From Gallionella sp. (GTDB lineage: Bacteria > Pseudomonadota > Gammaproteobacteria > Burkholderiales > Gallionellaceae): 45,920 nucleotides of DNA. Numbering within the stretch: the first letter of the stretch is position 1; the number at the start of each line of letters is the position of its first letter. A program made the position numbers and the translations under genes. The DNA lies in the NCBI GenBank assembly GCA_030645535.1, contig JAUSNM010000065.1, forward strand, positions 1 through 45,920. Direction: 5' to 3'. The notes beneath the pieces were generated by a model. The model saw only the letters and a program-made list of their open reading frames with translations. It ran no database searches and was not told the origin of the DNA. This document shows, piece after piece, positions 13,742 through 21,835 of the stretch.

Positions 13742-13792
13742 GGGGCAAGTCACATATTCCAATATTGGATTATGTGACAAGAGTTTTGCCCC
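13742..13792. repeat. palindromic spacer 2 of the smpB tail array
   Basis: This 51-bp palindrome is identical to spacer 1 at 13481-13531. It lies 12 bp after the stop codon of the attached smpB tail, so it could also act as a transcription-ending or processing hairpin for smpB mRNA. It lacks a T tract. Confidence 0.9.
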
Positions 13793-13804
13793 ACAAGAGA
13801 GCCA

Positions 13805-14254
13805 CTAGCGCCGTTCCTTCTTCATTGCTTGGGCTGCTTCTCGTTTGGAGTCCTTCTCTTTCTCTGTGGCTCTCTTGTCATGGAGCTTTTTGCCCTTGGC
13901 CAGGCCGATGGTCAGTTTGACGCGGCCGCCCTTGTAATGCATGTCCAGCGGCATCACGGTGTAACCGGCGCGTTGCACCTTGATCAGAATTTTGGCTATT
14001 TCCGCCTTGTGCAGCAACAGCTTGCGCGTGCGCACCGGGTCGGGATGGATGTGCGTGGAGGCGTTCAGCAAGGGGCTGATGTGCGAGCCGAACAGGTACA
14101 GCGCACCGTCTTTTGCGGTGATGTAGGCTTCCTTGAGTTGCGCGCGTCCGGCGCGGATGGCTTTGACTTCCCAGCCTTCCAGCATCAGGCCTGCCTCGTA
14201 TTTATCTTCGACGAAGTATTCGTGAAACGCTTTTTTATTCTGGATAATGCTCAT
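13805..14254 (-). CDS. smpB: SsrA-binding protein SmpB
   Basis: A 149-residue SmpB, the partner of tmRNA in ribosome rescue. [45 protein letters not shown] and [21 protein letters not shown] and [16 protein letters not shown] are the conserved beta-barrel and hinge. The basic C-terminal tail, which folds as a helix in the mRNA channel, begins [11 protein letters not shown] and ends AMKKERR. The attached tail (copy D, 13805-13876) uses AGA and other codons unlike the body of the gene. Three more tail copies lie downstream. It is divergent from ratA-rnfH, a conserved neighbourhood. Confidence 0.97.
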   Translation of the reverse strand: MSIIQNKKAFHEYFVEDKYEAGLMLEGWEVKAIRAGRAQLKEAYITAKDGALYLFGSHISPLLNASTHIHPDPVRTRKLLLHKAEIAKILIKVQRAGYTVMPLDMHYKGGRVKLTIGLAKGKKLHDKRATEKEKDSKREAAQAMKKERR

Positions 14255-14319
14255 GAGAGGTGAATTTTGCTGTGTGTTCGGCTATTCTACCAGCCTTTGG
14301 AATTGCGGCTAGATTGCTA

Positions 14320-14757
14320 ATGGCATTGGTAGAGAAAACAGTATTGGTTGCACACAGCGCAGAACAGATGTTCAATCTGGTTGATCGCGTGGAAGAATAC
14401 CCGGCATTCCTGCCCTGGTGCGGTGGCGCGAGTGTAAAAGATGTGGATGGAGATAAAGTGCATGCCACGGTTAATATAAATTATCACCATATTAAACAAG
14501 GATTTACAACAGAAAATATCCGTACCCCTCCGCATCAGATCGACATGACCTTGCAGGATGGGCCGTTTCGCCACCTGGACGGATGCTGGCGATTCATACC
14601 GCTTAGCGATTCAGCCTGTAAAATAGAATTCCGTCTGCACTACGAGTTTTCCAGCAAGTTGCTGGAAAAATTGGTGGGCCCTGTGTTTCATTACATCGCC
14701 AACAGTTTCGTGGATGCATTCATTCACCGAGCAGAGAAGGTTTATCCGAACACATGA
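14320..14757 (+). CDS. ratA: RatA/START-like (coenzyme Q-binding type) protein
   Basis: A 145-residue protein of the RatA/YfjG family with START-like fold. MALVEKTVLVAHSAEQMFNLVDRVEEYPAFLPWCGGASV is highly typical, and the end LVGPVFHYIANSFVDAFIHRAEKVY matches the C-terminal helix. Members have been described as a toxin blocking 70S ribosome association and, from homology to Coq10, as quinone-binding proteins. The ATG at 14320 is chosen because the family starts there. It overlaps rnfH by 4 bp and is divergent from smpB. Confidence 0.93.
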   Translation: MALVEKTVLVAHSAEQMFNLVDRVEEYPAFLPWCGGASVKDVDGDKVHATVNINYHHIKQGFTTENIRTPPHQIDMTLQDGPFRHLDGCWRFIPLSDSACKIEFRLHYEFSSKLLEKLVGPVFHYIANSFVDAFIHRAEKVYPNT

Positions 14758-15065
14758 CTGACAAAATCAACATTGAAGTGGTGTACGCATTGTCCTCCGA
14801 GCAAACCTTGCTGAAGAAAGAGGTACCGGCAGGCACCACGGTAATGGAAGCTATTCAAGCCAGCGGACTACTCGAAAAATGTCCGGATCTCGATCTGGCG
14901 GCGCACAAGCTGGGTATCTTCGGCAAGTTAACCAAAGCCGACACTGTGCTGCGCGACAAGGACCGCGTCGAGATTTATCGTCCGTTGCTGGCCGACCCGA
15001 AAGAAGTAAGACGCCGCCGCGCGGAAGAAGGCAAAGTCATGAAGAAAGGCGGCGGCGACGCGTGA
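14754..15065 (+). CDS. rnfH: RnfH family protein
   Basis: A 103-residue protein of the RnfH/UPF0125 family with ubiquitin-like fold. INIEVVYALSSEQTLLKKEVPAGTTVMEAIQASGLL and LGIFGKLTKADTVLRDKDRVEIYRPLLADPKEVRRRRA are diagnostic. Its role is not settled; despite the name most carriers lack a linked rnf operon, as here. Overlap ATGA with ratA indicates translational coupling. Confidence 0.93.
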   Translation: MTDKINIEVVYALSSEQTLLKKEVPAGTTVMEAIQASGLLEKCPDLDLAAHKLGIFGKLTKADTVLRDKDRVEIYRPLLADPKEVRRRRAEEGKVMKKGGGDA

Positions 15066-15104
15066 GTACCGCTGTTAACTGCAACGATTGCCGGGGAGAC
15101 TCAG

Positions 15105-15953
15105 GTGCTTGATTACGACCTGCATTGCCATTCCAATATTTCCGACGGCACGTTGACGCCTGCCGAAGTGGTCAATCGCGCATTTCTACGCGGCGTGAAA
15201 GTGCTGGCATTGACCGATCACGACGATACGGACGGTCTGGATGAGGCGCGCAGCACAGCAGAGCTGCATGGCATGACCTTTGTCAACGGCGTGGAGATTT
15301 CCGTGACCTGGCGCAAGCACACGTTACATATTGTAGGACTGGGCATTGACCCCGCCTATCCTCCCTTGCAGCAGGGATTGATGTCGGTGCGCAGCGGACG
15401 CGGTGCACGCGCTCAAAAAATGGCCGATGAGTTGGCTAAGATTGGTATCGGCGGGGTCTTGCCGGGCGCACTCAAACATGCCAGCAATCCGAACATGATA
15501 GGCCGCGCGCACTTTGCCCGTTATCTGGTTGAGGCAGGTCACTGCAAGGATGTAAAAAGCGTTTTCAACCGTTATCTGGCGACCGGAAAACCGGGCTATG
15601 TGCCGCATCAGTGGGCTGATCTTCATGACGCGATCGGCTGGATAACGGGCAGCGGCGGGGTGGCGGTGCTGGCGCATCCGGGGCGTTATATGGTCGGCAA
15701 ACACAGCATGGGTAAACAGACCATGCATGCGTTGCTCACCGAATTTGCCAGCTTAGGCGGACAGGCTCTGGAAGTCGTCACCGGCAGCCATACCCCTGAG
15801 CAATATGCCGAATTTTCACGCTACGCCGATGAATTTGGCCTGTTATCTTCGTGCGGTTCGGATTTTCACGGGCCGGATGAGAGCTATCGCGATCTGGGGC
15901 GGTTGCCCGATCTGCCGCTGATCTGCCGTCCGGTCTGGGAAGCGCTACACTAA
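15105..15953 (+). CDS. PHP-domain phosphoesterase (RNase AM/TrpH-like)
   Basis: A 282-residue PHP protein. DLHCHSNISDGTLTPAEVV gives the first metal-binding histidines (7 and 9), ALTDHDDTDGL the second group, and VEISVTW, VLAHPGRY and CGSDFHGP the remaining ligands. The E. coli relative (YciV/RNase AM) removes 5' nucleotides from RNA and cleaves 3',5'-nucleotide bisphosphates. Translation starts at GTG 15105 behind GGGGAG. It is followed by the YciO gene, a pairing common in proteobacteria. Confidence 0.9.
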   Translation: MLDYDLHCHSNISDGTLTPAEVVNRAFLRGVKVLALTDHDDTDGLDEARSTAELHGMTFVNGVEISVTWRKHTLHIVGLGIDPAYPPLQQGLMSVRSGRGARAQKMADELAKIGIGGVLPGALKHASNPNMIGRAHFARYLVEAGHCKDVKSVFNRYLATGKPGYVPHQWADLHDAIGWITGSGGVAVLAHPGRYMVGKHSMGKQTMHALLTEFASLGGQALEVVTGSHTPEQYAEFSRYADEFGLLSSCGSDFHGPDESYRDLGRLPDLPLICRPVWEALH

Positions 15954-15973
15954 CCTTGGAATCATCATCTGCC

Positions 15974-16606
15974 ATGTCACAGTTTTTTACGATCTACCCG
16001 AACAATATCAACCTGCGATTGATCCGTCAGGCCGTGGCTATCCTCAAGAGTGGCGGCATCGTGGTTTATCCTACCGATTCCTGCTATGCGTTGGGCTGCC
16101 TGCTCGATGACAAGAATGCGGTGACCCGCATCCGCGAGATACGCCGTCTGGATGAGGAGCATTACCTCACGCTGATGTGCCGGGACTTGTCCGAGATTTC
16201 AAACTATGCGCGTGTTGACAATGCCCAGTTCCGGCTGCTCAAGGCCAATACGCCTGGCAGCTACACCTTCATTCTGGATGCGACAAAGGAAGTGCCGAAA
16301 CGTTTGCAGCATCCGAAGCGCAGCACGATAGGCATACGCATACCCGATCATCCGGTGGCGCTGGCCTTGCTGGAGGAACTGGGCGAGCCGATGACCAGTT
16401 CCACGCAGATTTTGCCCGATGAAGCCTGGCCGTTGAATGATGCAGAACTGATCCGTGAGCTGCTGGAAAAGAAGGTCGATGCGGTGATCGATGGCGGTGC
16501 AACGGGTGTGGATTTCACCACGGTGATTGATCTGACCGGCGCTGTGCCGGTGTTGCTGAGAAAAGGCAAGGGCGATATCGCACCATTCGGTATCGTGACG
16601 GGGTAG
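15974..16606 (+). CDS. yciO: YciO/Sua5/YrdC family protein (L-threonylcarbamoyladenylate synthase type)
   Basis: A 210-residue YrdC-fold protein. IRQAVAILKSGGIVVYPTDSCYALGCLLDDKNAVTRI, the KRSTIGIRIPDHP motif and LLEELGEPMTSSTQILP are typical. The family binds ATP and threonine and makes threonylcarbamoyl-AMP for tRNA t6A; the YciO subgroup is weaker or of different role in E. coli. The ATG at 15974 is preferred to the upstream TTG at 15956. It lies just behind the PHP gene. Confidence 0.9.
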   Translation: MSQFFTIYPNNINLRLIRQAVAILKSGGIVVYPTDSCYALGCLLDDKNAVTRIREIRRLDEEHYLTLMCRDLSEISNYARVDNAQFRLLKANTPGSYTFILDATKEVPKRLQHPKRSTIGIRIPDHPVALALLEELGEPMTSSTQILPDEAWPLNDAELIRELLEKKVDAVIDGGATGVDFTTVIDLTGAVPVLLRKGKGDIAPFGIVTG

Positions 16607-16640
16607 CAGACTATCGGTTTGTACTTAAAAAGGCAGTTGT

Positions 16641-16774
16641 CCACAGATTACGCAGATTAACCAGGATTAAAAACAAAATACCAAATATTAAAGCGGAATC
16701 AGATTGAGGTATGGTGTTAGATTTTAATCCTCGGCCTTCGCCTTAAAATCTGTGAGAATCTGTGTAATCTGCGG
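16641..16774. repeat. MITE-like element with doubled-word inverted repeats (CAGATTA type)
   Basis: CCACAGATTACGCAGATT (16641-16658) is matched in inverted form by AATCTGTGTAATCTGCGG (16757-16774) at 16 of 18 positions. Each arm is a doubled 9-bp word (CACAGATTA CGCAGATTA). A second stem, GATTTTAA...TTAAAATC, lies inside. The element fills most of the 200-bp gap before the site-2 protease gene. Confidence 0.8.
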
Positions 16775-16804
16775 ATTAAATCGTTATTGTGAAATGAAAA
16801 CTTA

Positions 16805-17452
16805 ATGCAAATTGATCAACTGATACAAACAATTACCCTCGCGGCGATTCCGATCCTGTTCGCCATCACGCTGCATGAAGCGGCGCACGGCTATGTGGCG
16901 CGGCATTTCGGTGATATGACGGCTTACCAGCAGGGACGCATCAGTTTGAACCCGATGCGCCACATCGATCCGGTCGGGACCGTGCTGTTGCCGTTGTTAA
17001 CACTGGTGCTGGGCGGTGTGCTGTTCGGCTGGGCTAAACCCGTGCCAGTCAACTTTGGCGCACTGCGCAATCCGAAAAAAGACATGCTCTGGGTGGCGAT
17101 AGCAGGCCCCGCCTCCAACCTTGCGATGGCGCTGGGCTGGGCTTTGCTGTTCAAGATATCGTCGTCCTTTCCAGACAATTACTTCGCAGAACCGTTGATG
17201 GGGATGGCTGTGATCGGCATCAAGATCAACGTCGTGCTGCTGGTACTTAACCTGTTGCCGTTGCCGCCGCTGGATGGCGGGCGGGTTGCGGTAAGCCTGT
17301 TGCCGCACCGTCAGGCGTACCAGTTGAGCCGCATCGAGCCTTATGGCATGTTTATACTGATTTTTATGGCGATTACGCCGGTGCTTGGCTGGGTGCTTTT
17401 CCCGCTGGTCAAGGCTGTGGAAAATTTTCTTTTAATGTTAGTTGGAATTTAA
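16805..17452 (+). CDS. site-2 protease family (M50) membrane metalloprotease
   Basis: A 215-residue polytopic protein with the zinc motif HEAAH at residues 24-28 in TM1 and the second metal-ligand motif LNLLPLPPLDGGR near residue 150, as in the short M50B/YwhC-type intramembrane proteases. It lacks a PDZ domain. Substrate is unknown. It is directly followed, with 2 bp between, by trpS and then scpA-scpB, a frequent betaproteobacterial order. Confidence 0.93.
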   Translation: MQIDQLIQTITLAAIPILFAITLHEAAHGYVARHFGDMTAYQQGRISLNPMRHIDPVGTVLLPLLTLVLGGVLFGWAKPVPVNFGALRNPKKDMLWVAIAGPASNLAMALGWALLFKISSSFPDNYFAEPLMGMAVIGIKINVVLLVLNLLPLPPLDGGRVAVSLLPHRQAYQLSRIEPYGMFILIFMAITPVLGWVLFPLVKAVENFLLMLVGI

Positions 17453-17454
17453 GT

Positions 17455-18657
17455 ATGTTTGCTGATCGCATAGTATCGGGAATGCGTCCTACGGGCAGTT
17501 TGCACCTGGGGCATTACCACGGAGTCTTGAAAAACTGGGTCAAGATGCAACACGAATTCGAATGCCTGTTTTTCGTGGCCGACTGGCACGCGCTGACTAC
17601 GCATTATGAATCCCCGCAAATGATCGAACAAAGCGTCTGGGATATGGTGGTGGACTGGCTGGCGGCGGGCGTTGATCCGGCCCATGCGACGCTGTTCATT
17701 CAGTCGAAAGTGCCGGAGCACGCCGAGTTGCATTTATTGTTGTCGATGATCACGCCGCTGGGCTGGCTGGAACGCATGCCGACCTACAAGGATCAGCAGC
17801 TAAAACTTTCCGATAAAGACCTCTCCACCTATGGCTTTCTGGGCTATCCGCTGTTGATGAGCTCAGATATCCTGATTTACCGTGCCACGCAAGTCCCCGT
17901 TGGCGAAGATCAGGTGCCGCATGTCGAATTCACCCGTGAACTCGCGCGTCGCTTCAATCACCTGTACGGGCGCGATCCCGGCTTTGCGGAAAAGGCAGAA
18001 TCTGCCGTTAAAAAACTGGGTAGCAAAAAAGCCAGGTTATACAATGAGCTGCGTGTCAGATTCCAGCAGCAGGGCGACAGTGAGGCGCTGGAGTCGGCCA
18101 AGGCTTTGCTCGATGAGCAGCAGAGCCTGAGCCTGGGCGATCGGGAGCGTTTGTTCGGCTATCTGGAAGGCGGCGGCAAGATGATTTTGTCGGAGCCGCA
18201 AGCCATGCTGACTGTGGCGTCGAAAATGCCGGGGCTGGACGGACAGAAAATGTCCAAGTCTTACAATAACACCATCACGCTGCGTGAAGATGAGGCGAGT
18301 GTCGCCAAGAAGATTCGCACCATGCCGACCGATCCTGCCCGCGTTCGCCGCACCGACCCGGGCGATCCGGCCAAGTGCCCGGTTTGGGCTTTGCATCAGG
18401 TGTATTCCGGTGAGCAAGTCAAACAGGGCGTGATTGCCGGTTGCAAGAGCGCGGGTATCGGTTGCATCGAATGCAAGCAGCCGGTGATCGATGCGGTGCT
18501 GGCAGAACAACGCCCGATGCGCGAACGCGCGCAACTGTACCTGGATGATCCGTCGCTGGTGCGCAACATCATCGCCGACGGCAACGAAAAGGCACGCAAG
18601 CTGGCGCTTGAGACGATGCGCGATGTGCGTGAAGCGATGGGGCTGAGCTACAGCTGA
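17455..18657 (+). CDS. trpS: tryptophanyl-tRNA synthetase
   Basis: A 400-residue class I synthetase. SGMRPTGSLHLGHYHG holds the HIGH-type motif (HLGH 17-20) and GQKMSKSYNN the KMSKS loop (265-269). At 400 residues it exceeds the usual 330-340. The extra segment, about residues 178-245, is inserted before the KMSKS region and is rich in charged residues, a form I associate with betaproteobacterial TrpS. It charges tRNA-Trp in the cytoplasm. Confidence 0.97.
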   Translation: MFADRIVSGMRPTGSLHLGHYHGVLKNWVKMQHEFECLFFVADWHALTTHYESPQMIEQSVWDMVVDWLAAGVDPAHATLFIQSKVPEHAELHLLLSMITPLGWLERMPTYKDQQLKLSDKDLSTYGFLGYPLLMSSDILIYRATQVPVGEDQVPHVEFTRELARRFNHLYGRDPGFAEKAESAVKKLGSKKARLYNELRVRFQQQGDSEALESAKALLDEQQSLSLGDRERLFGYLEGGGKMILSEPQAMLTVASKMPGLDGQKMSKSYNNTITLREDEASVAKKIRTMPTDPARVRRTDPGDPAKCPVWALHQVYSGEQVKQGVIAGCKSAGIGCIECKQPVIDAVLAEQRPMRERAQLYLDDPSLVRNIIADGNEKARKLALETMRDVREAMGLSYS

Positions 18658-18660
18658 TAT

Positions 18661-18831
18661 ATGCCTGAAGTTCAAGCTCAGCCTGACGGGCATCACAACG
18701 AGGCTGTCTCTGAGTTTGAAACACGCCATGCCCTCTCACCAACCCTGATGAAACAACTGGCCATTCGACTAAGGCATCCGAAAACGATATCCAGGTCGCT
18801 GGTTATCTCCCGCAAGCGAGCGAAGGGGTGA
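18661..18831 (+). CDS. possible small ORF between trpS and scpA
   Basis: Fifty-six codons run from ATG 18661, three bases after the trpS stop, to a TGA that overlaps the scpA GTG by 4 bp. The product begins MPEVQAQPDGHHNEAVSEFE and ends in a basic stretch ([13 protein letters not shown]). It has no recognised family and no clear Shine-Dalgarno. The GTGA overlap makes coupling to scpA attractive. Alternatively this is a degraded N-terminal extension of scpA or simple chance. Confidence 0.3.
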   Translation: MPEVQAQPDGHHNEAVSEFETRHALSPTLMKQLAIRLRHPKTISRSLVISRKRAKG

Positions 18832-19634
18832 ACGAATCGCTGCGCGAAGTTCACGTTACTGCCCGTCTGCACGGCGAGGCGATGCTGCAGATGCCGCTGG
18901 ATTTGTATATTCCGCCGGATGCGCTGGAGTTGGTGCTTGAAACCTTTCAGGGGCCGCTGGATTTGCTGCTATATCTGATCCGGAAGCACAATCTGGATGT
19001 GCTGGACATTCCGATGGCGGAACTGACCCGGCAATACCTGGCTTATATCGAGCTGTTGAAGCAGCACAAGCTGGAACTGGCGGCGGAATATCTGCTGATG
19101 GCGGCGGTGCTGATCGAAATCAAGTCGCGCCTGTTGCTGCCAAAATCTCCCAGGGTTTCCGATGACGATGAGGAAGATCCGCGCATCGAGCTGATGCGCC
19201 GCCTTAAAGAATACGAGCAAATGAAGCTCGCTGCCCAAAGGCTCAATGAACTGCCACAGGCAGGGCGGGATTTTGAAATCGTACAGGTACTGATCGAGCA
19301 GACTTTTGAGGCGCGACAGCCCCAAATCAGCGTGGACGATCTGAAGCAGGCGTGGATGGGGCTGCTGGCGCGCGCTAAACTCAACACCCATCACACCGTG
19401 CGGCGTGAGCAGCTATCGGTGCGCGAACAAATGGCGCACATCCTGCGCTGCCTGAAAGGCGGGGAGTACGTCGCATTCGACACGCTGTTTGACCTGGACG
19501 ACGGCCTGCCGAAACTGGTCGTCACTTTCATCGCGATGCTCGAACTGGCCAAGGAATACCTGCTGGAAATTCAGCAAAGCGAAACATTTGGAGTCATCTA
19601 TGTCAGAAGCTGCCGAGCCATCGACGCCGCGTAA
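18828..19634 (+). CDS. scpA: segregation and condensation protein ScpA
   Basis: A 268-residue kleisin Scp[40 protein letters not shown] is the diagnostic N-terminal domain, and [19 protein letters not shown] follows. The C-terminal winged helix includes [20 protein letters not shown]. With SMC and ScpB it organises newly replicated chromosomes. The GTG start at 18828 gives an N-terminus about 30 residues before the conserved core, and a later ATG is possible. It overlaps scpB by 35 bp. Confidence 0.95.
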   Translation: MNESLREVHVTARLHGEAMLQMPLDLYIPPDALELVLETFQGPLDLLLYLIRKHNLDVLDIPMAELTRQYLAYIELLKQHKLELAAEYLLMAAVLIEIKSRLLLPKSPRVSDDDEEDPRIELMRRLKEYEQMKLAAQRLNELPQAGRDFEIVQVLIEQTFEARQPQISVDDLKQAWMGLLARAKLNTHHTVRREQLSVREQMAHILRCLKGGEYVAFDTLFDLDDGLPKLVVTFIAMLELAKEYLLEIQQSETFGVIYVRSCRAIDAA

Positions 19635-20202
19635 TTTACCCGTCTCGTTTTCAAGCGGGGAGGGCGGACCGTCGCTCAAGATTATCCTTGAAGCTGCACT
19701 GCTGACAAGTTCAGAGCCGTTGTCCTTGAATGAGCTGAAGCTGCTCAGTGATGATCCGCTGACTAATCGTCAGATCGAAACGCTTTTGGCGGAGCTTGCG
19801 CGGGACTGGCAGGGGCGCGGCGTGGAGTTGACGCAGGTGGCGGGCGGCTGGCGTTTCCGTGCCCGCCCACAAATGCAGCCGTATCTGGACCGGCTCAATC
19901 CGCAAAAGCCGCCGCGCTATTCGCGTGCCGTGCTGGAAACGCTGGCCATCATCGCCTATCACCAACCCGTCACGCGCGGCGACATCGAGGAAATACGCGG
20001 CGTCGCGGTCGCATCGACCATCCTCAAGACACTGGAAACACGCGGCTGGATCGAGGTGGTTGGCACGCGAGATACACCAGGCCGTCCCGAATTATTTGCC
20101 ACCACACGGCAGCTGCTCGACGACCTGAACTTGCGCGCCTTGCAAGACCTGCCGTCCCTGCAGGAGATAGGCGCGTTGCTGGAACAAGAGGCAAGGGGCT
20201 AA
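19600..20202 (+). CDS. scpB: segregation and condensation protein ScpB
   Basis: A 200-residue Scp[25 protein letters not shown] and [29 protein letters not shown], followed by [25 protein letters not shown], are the paired winged-helix domains. The ATG at 19600 has GGAG at good spacing and lies inside the scpA 3' end, so the two are co-translated. ScpB dimers bind ScpA in the SMC complex. Confidence 0.95.
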   Translation: MSEAAEPSTPRNLPVSFSSGEGGPSLKIILEAALLTSSEPLSLNELKLLSDDPLTNRQIETLLAELARDWQGRGVELTQVAGGWRFRARPQMQPYLDRLNPQKPPRYSRAVLETLAIIAYHQPVTRGDIEEIRGVAVASTILKTLETRGWIEVVGTRDTPGRPELFATTRQLLDDLNLRALQDLPSLQEIGALLEQEARG

Positions 20203-20223
20203 TACAGGTGATATATATTTTAC

Positions 20224-20252
20224 TTGACAAGGTTTGATTAGTAGGCTAGCTT
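20224..20252 (+). promoter_or_regulatory. candidate sigma-70 promoter for the repeat-protein gene
   Basis: TTGACA (20224-20229) is a perfect -35. A weak -10, TAGCTT (20247-20252), follows with 17-bp spacing. A small stem TCTCGT/ACGAGA lies downstream near 20269-20285 in the presumed leader. Confidence 0.45.
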
Positions 20253-20332
20253 GAAAAAAATTAAAATTCTCGTTATTTTACGAGATGCTTTATGTTCCTG
20301 TTGATGTGCAGTTGCATCAAGGGAGAGCGGCC

Positions 20333-21835
20333 ATGGATATTTCACCAGTCATATCGACATCAAGCCTGCAAAATATTTTTGCGACGACCAGTTCCCAGCG
20401 TGTTGCCTTTTCAATCATCACGCCTGCGACGGCAGCCTCGGCCAGTGTCGATATTTCAGGACTGGGTCAATTGTTATCGTCGGCTTCAATATTACAAGCA
20501 GCCCTGTCAAGCACAGCCGGGAGCAGCACTGCCAGTTTTGGCACGGTTGTTGCCGCAACGCAGTTGTTTGTCGATTCCTTCAACAGTTTTATACAAAGTG
20601 ACAGCCTGCAAAGTTCTACAGGTACATCTATCGGCAGCCTGTTTATACAGACGCTGAACACAAAGGCGAGTTTTACCGGACTGTCCGCGATAGGTGTCAA
20701 TTATCAGTCATCTTCGGATCCAACGTTAATTAATACCGGGCAGATGACAATCGACGTTGTGTCGCTGCAAACCGCCTACAACACCAACCCGACCGGAACT
20801 ATCTCGACTCTGGTCCAGGCGAGTCAATCAGTCGGGCAGCTTGCCGCAGAATTTACGGGCATTGTCGTTCAGACGGATATCCTGGCACAAATAGGCAGCG
20901 CACAGACTGAAACGACCGCAGCAACGACCGGAGCAACAACCGCAGCAGCAACCGGAGCAACGACCGGAGCAACAACCGGAGCAGCAACCGGAGCAGCAAC
21001 CGGAGCAACGACCGGAGCAACAACCGCAGCAACAACCGCAGCAACAACCGGAGCAACGACCGCAGCAACAACCGGAACAGCAACCGGAACAGCAACCGGA
21101 GCAGCAACCGGAGCAGCAACCGGAGCAGCAACCGGAGCAGCGACCGGAGCAACAACCGCAGCAACAACCGGAGCAACGACCGGAGCAACAACCGCAGCAA
21201 CAACCGCAGCAACAACCGCAGCAACAACCGCAGCAACAACCGGAACAGCAACCGGAGCAGCAACCGGAGCAGCAACCGGAGCTGTAACCGGAGCTGTAAC
21301 CGGAGCAACAACCGCAGTAACAACCGGAGCAGCAACCGGAGCAGCGACCGGAGCTGTAACCGGAGCTGTAACCGGAGCAACAACCGCAGTAACAACTGCG
21401 GCAGCAGCTGGAACGACAGCCGTAACGACGCCGGGCACAACGCTGCTACCAGCTGCGACGGTACTGCCCTCCGCCGTCGGGGTGCCAGCTACCGCTGAAC
21501 CAACCGTTACACCAATTGCGCCAGGCCCGACAGTAACTACGCCAGTCGTAGCTGCGGCGGCCGAGTCCGCAACAGTGCTGCCGGCAACGCTGATTGCTGC
21601 AGCTGTTACAGCACCAGCAGTCGCAGCGACTACGACGCCCACGACTATAATTAACCCGCTCATCGATGCAAGCAACCCCGCTATCGCGGCAGCCATCGCC
21701 GCTTATCACATGGTCGATGGTATTTTCGACACCGCATGGCCTCATGACGAAGGAAACCCCGCTGCGCCGGTTAATCTTAACGAAATCCGGGCCGTCACAC
21801 AGGTTCAGCCAATTAAACTTGATTTAACGGTATGA
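20333..21835 (+). CDS. Ala/Thr tetrapeptide-repeat protein with a FliD-C-like N-terminal region
   Basis: A 500-residue protein starting at ATG 20333 behind GGGAGAG. Residues 1-190 look like flagellar-cap-type sequence: VDISGLGQLLSS, ATQLFVDSFNSF, and LSAIGVNY followed by GQMTIDVVSLQTAYNTNPTGTISTL recall the C-terminal domain of FliD (short chain, G-x-L-x-ID, NP). About 41 four-residue units of type ATTG, ATTA, AATG and AVTG follow (about residues 193-357), then an Ala/Thr/Pro-rich stretch and a unique end. No signal peptide is seen. No flagellar genes are nearby. A surface or filament-related protein is a guess; the repeat length should vary between strains. Confidence 0.75.
   Translation: MDISPVISTSSLQNIFATTSSQRVAFSIITPATAASASVDISGLGQLLSSASILQAALSSTAGSSTASFGTVVAATQLFVDSFNSFIQSDSLQSSTGTSIGSLFIQTLNTKASFTGLSAIGVNYQSSSDPTLINTGQMTIDVVSLQTAYNTNPTGTISTLVQASQSVGQLAAEFTGIVVQTDILAQIGSAQTETTAATTGATTAAATGATTGATTGAATGAATGATTGATTAATTAATTGATTAATTGTATGTATGAATGAATGAATGAATGATTAATTGATTGATTAATTAATTAATTAATTGTATGAATGAATGAVTGAVTGATTAVTTGAATGAATGAVTGAVTGATTAVTTAAAAGTTAVTTPGTTLLPAATVLPSAVGVPATAEPTVTPIAPGPTVTTPVVAAAAESATVLPATLIAAAVTAPAVAATTTPTTIINPLIDASNPAIAAAIAAYHMVDGIFDTAWPHDEGNPAAPVNLNEIRAVTQVQPIKLDLTV
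20909..21404 (+). repeat. 12-bp minisatellite inside the repeat-protein gene
   Basis: Roughly 41 tandem 12-bp units of consensus GCAACAACCGGA, with variants GCAGCAACCGGA, GCAACGACCGGA and GCTGTAACCGGA, encode the tetrapeptide repeats. Blocks of several units recur (for example GCTGTAACCGGAGCTGTAAC near 21285 and 21355), showing duplication of multi-unit blocks. Confidence 0.9.

Noticed and set aside
13805..13876. Invertible switch: the inverted arms around tail D might flip it to change the SmpB end
   Set aside because: The flipped sequence would encode an unrelated hydrophobic tail in place of the conserved basic helix, and the other copies lie in the same orientation, so inversion would only destroy SmpB.
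13504..13920. Plus-strand open frame across the smpB tail region
   Set aside because: It is the antisense of the tail copies and palindromes; its sequence repeats because the DNA repeats, with no family resemblance.
20853..21696. Two long minus-strand open frames opposite the Ala/Thr repeat gene
   Set aside because: A 12-bp repeat free of stops is open in several frames. The plus frame has the ribosome site, promoter and unique non-repeat ends.
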